Source of the DNA: Caballeronia fortuita | Lineage (GTDB): Bacteria > Pseudomonadota > Gammaproteobacteria > Burkholderiales > Burkholderiaceae | DNA: 64,000 bases | Assembly (NCBI RefSeq): GCF_001544835.2 | Contig: NZ_FCNX02000003.1 | Span: forward strand, 186,001-250,000 | Direction: 5' to 3' | In this document: positions 63,485 through 64,000 of the stretch, piece by piece | How the letters are laid out: every line of letters starts with the position of its first letter | Position numbering within the stretch: position 1 is the stretch's first letter | Position numbers and translations under genes: made by a program | The notes under the pieces: model-generated | Told to the model about the DNA's origin: nothing | Seen by the model: the letters and a program-made list of their open reading frames with translations, nothing else | Database searches by the model: none

Positions 63485-64000
63485 ATGATGCCGACGATTA
63501 AGACTTCGAACGACGAACACACCGGCGCGCCGGTCATCGCGCTGCATTGCTCGGGTGCGGGTGCGAATCAGTGGCGTCAGCTTGGTGAGACGCTCGACGC
63601 GCTCAGCACGGACTGCGCGGGCTATGCGCTCATCGCGCCGGAGCATTATGGTTGCGACAGCGTCGGTCCGTGGAGCGGCGAGCGGGCTTTCACGCTCGCG
63701 GACGAAGCGGCGCGTACCATCGAGATCATCGATCGCCAGCGCGGCAAGGTTCATCTGGTCGGACATTCTTATGGCGGCGGCGTCGCGTTGCGCGCGGCGC
63801 TCGAACGGCCTCATGGCGTCGCGAGCATCACGCTATACGAACCTTCCGCGTTTCATCTTCTGAAGGGCATGGGCGCGCGCGGCGCGGCCGAATTCGCGGA
63901 GATTCTCGCGATTGCGGCACGCACTGCCGAAGGCGTCGTCGCGGGCGATCTGCGTGGCGCGGCGCGTTCGTTCGTCGAATATTGGGGCGGCCATGGCGCG
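63485..64000 (+). CDS. Alpha/beta hydrolase (3' partial)
   Basis: 172 residues are visible and the frame is open at the window end. The oxyanion region reads ALHCSGAGANQW, and the nucleophile elbow is HLVGHSYGGG with the catalytic Ser. This is a typical alpha/beta hydrolase fold; esterase, lactonase or lipase activity cannot be separated. The ATG at 63485 is followed by another at 63488. It lies 25 bp after the DUF3563 gene and may share its transcript. Confidence 0.85.
   Translation, partial: MMPTIKTSNDEHTGAPVIALHCSGAGANQWRQLGETLDALSTDCAGYALIAPEHYGCDSVGPWSGERAFTLADEAARTIEIIDRQRGKVHLVGHSYGGGVALRAALERPHGVASITLYEPSAFHLLKGMGARGAAEFAEILAIAARTAEGVVAGDLRGAARSFVEYWGGHGA

Noticed and set aside
1-64000. 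tRNA genes, insertion sequences, prophage genes or CRISPR arrays
   Set aside because: None seen: no transposase or integrase motifs, no regularly spaced repeats and no cloverleaf-like sequence was noticed on reading both strands.

Overview
The window looks like a chromosomal segment from a Burkholderiaceae member, most likely Paraburkholderia or Caballeronia. Evidence is the high GC content, dense coding, many LysR regulators, ACS-type MFS permeases, DUF4148 and DUF3563 small proteins, and a DUF3348/DUF802/OmpA/DUF2894 operon that I associate with this family. I see no rRNA, tRNA, insertion sequence, prophage or CRISPR array. The first gene is cut at its 5' end and the last gene at its 3' end.

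Layout. 1-7231: a rightward catabolic run (FAD/Fe-S oxidoreductase, MFS permease, crotonase, CaiB-type CoA-transferase, DSD1-type PLP enzyme). 7228-8717: a leftward FUSC exporter and a small membrane protein. 8823-15177: a PQQ/lanthanide-type alcohol dehydrogenase module. It has a solute-binding/cytochrome c fusion, a PQQ dehydrogenase with a WDYDG lanthanide signature, pqqD, a 24-residue pqqA, an AcoR-like sigma54 activator, and a 64-residue peptide with a double-glycine leader. Three sigma54 promoters surround the activator gene, and each has a similar dyad about 124-137 bp upstream of its predicted start. 15235-20805: LysE exporter, diguanylate cyclase, unknown exported protein, tartrate/D-malate dehydrogenase and its divergent LysR gene. 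20901-25140: a four-gene MacAB-like export system. 25244-28930: small enzymes, a phosphoesterase lipoprotein and an Ntn amide hydrolase.

29030-33200 is a translationally coupled four-gene operon. Its core resembles a MotA/MotB or ZorA/ZorB ion-driven motor with a very long cytoplasmic tail. 33258-38820: a leftward cluster with a split transketolase, MFS permease, SDR, LysR and a peroxidase-related gene. 38866-41478: a soluble four-PAS hybrid kinase. 42023-48095: periplasmic aldose epimerase, an ECF41 sigma factor with its usual carboxymuconolactone decarboxylase partner, a cupin, a LysR gene behind a near-ideal ECF41 promoter, and periplasmic trehalase. 48156-55848: assorted small-molecule enzymes, an acyltransferase and a MATE exporter. 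56176-62834: a signalling block with a VpsR-like sigma54 activator, a double-receiver protein and a BarA-like tripartite kinase. The end carries a sigma54-promoted DUF3563 gene and an alpha/beta hydrolase.

The two most interesting systems are (i) the sigma54-wired PQQ/lanthanide module with an orphan pqqA-pqqD pair and a GG-leader peptide, and (ii) the ZorAB/MotAB-like motor operon with two uncharacterised partners.
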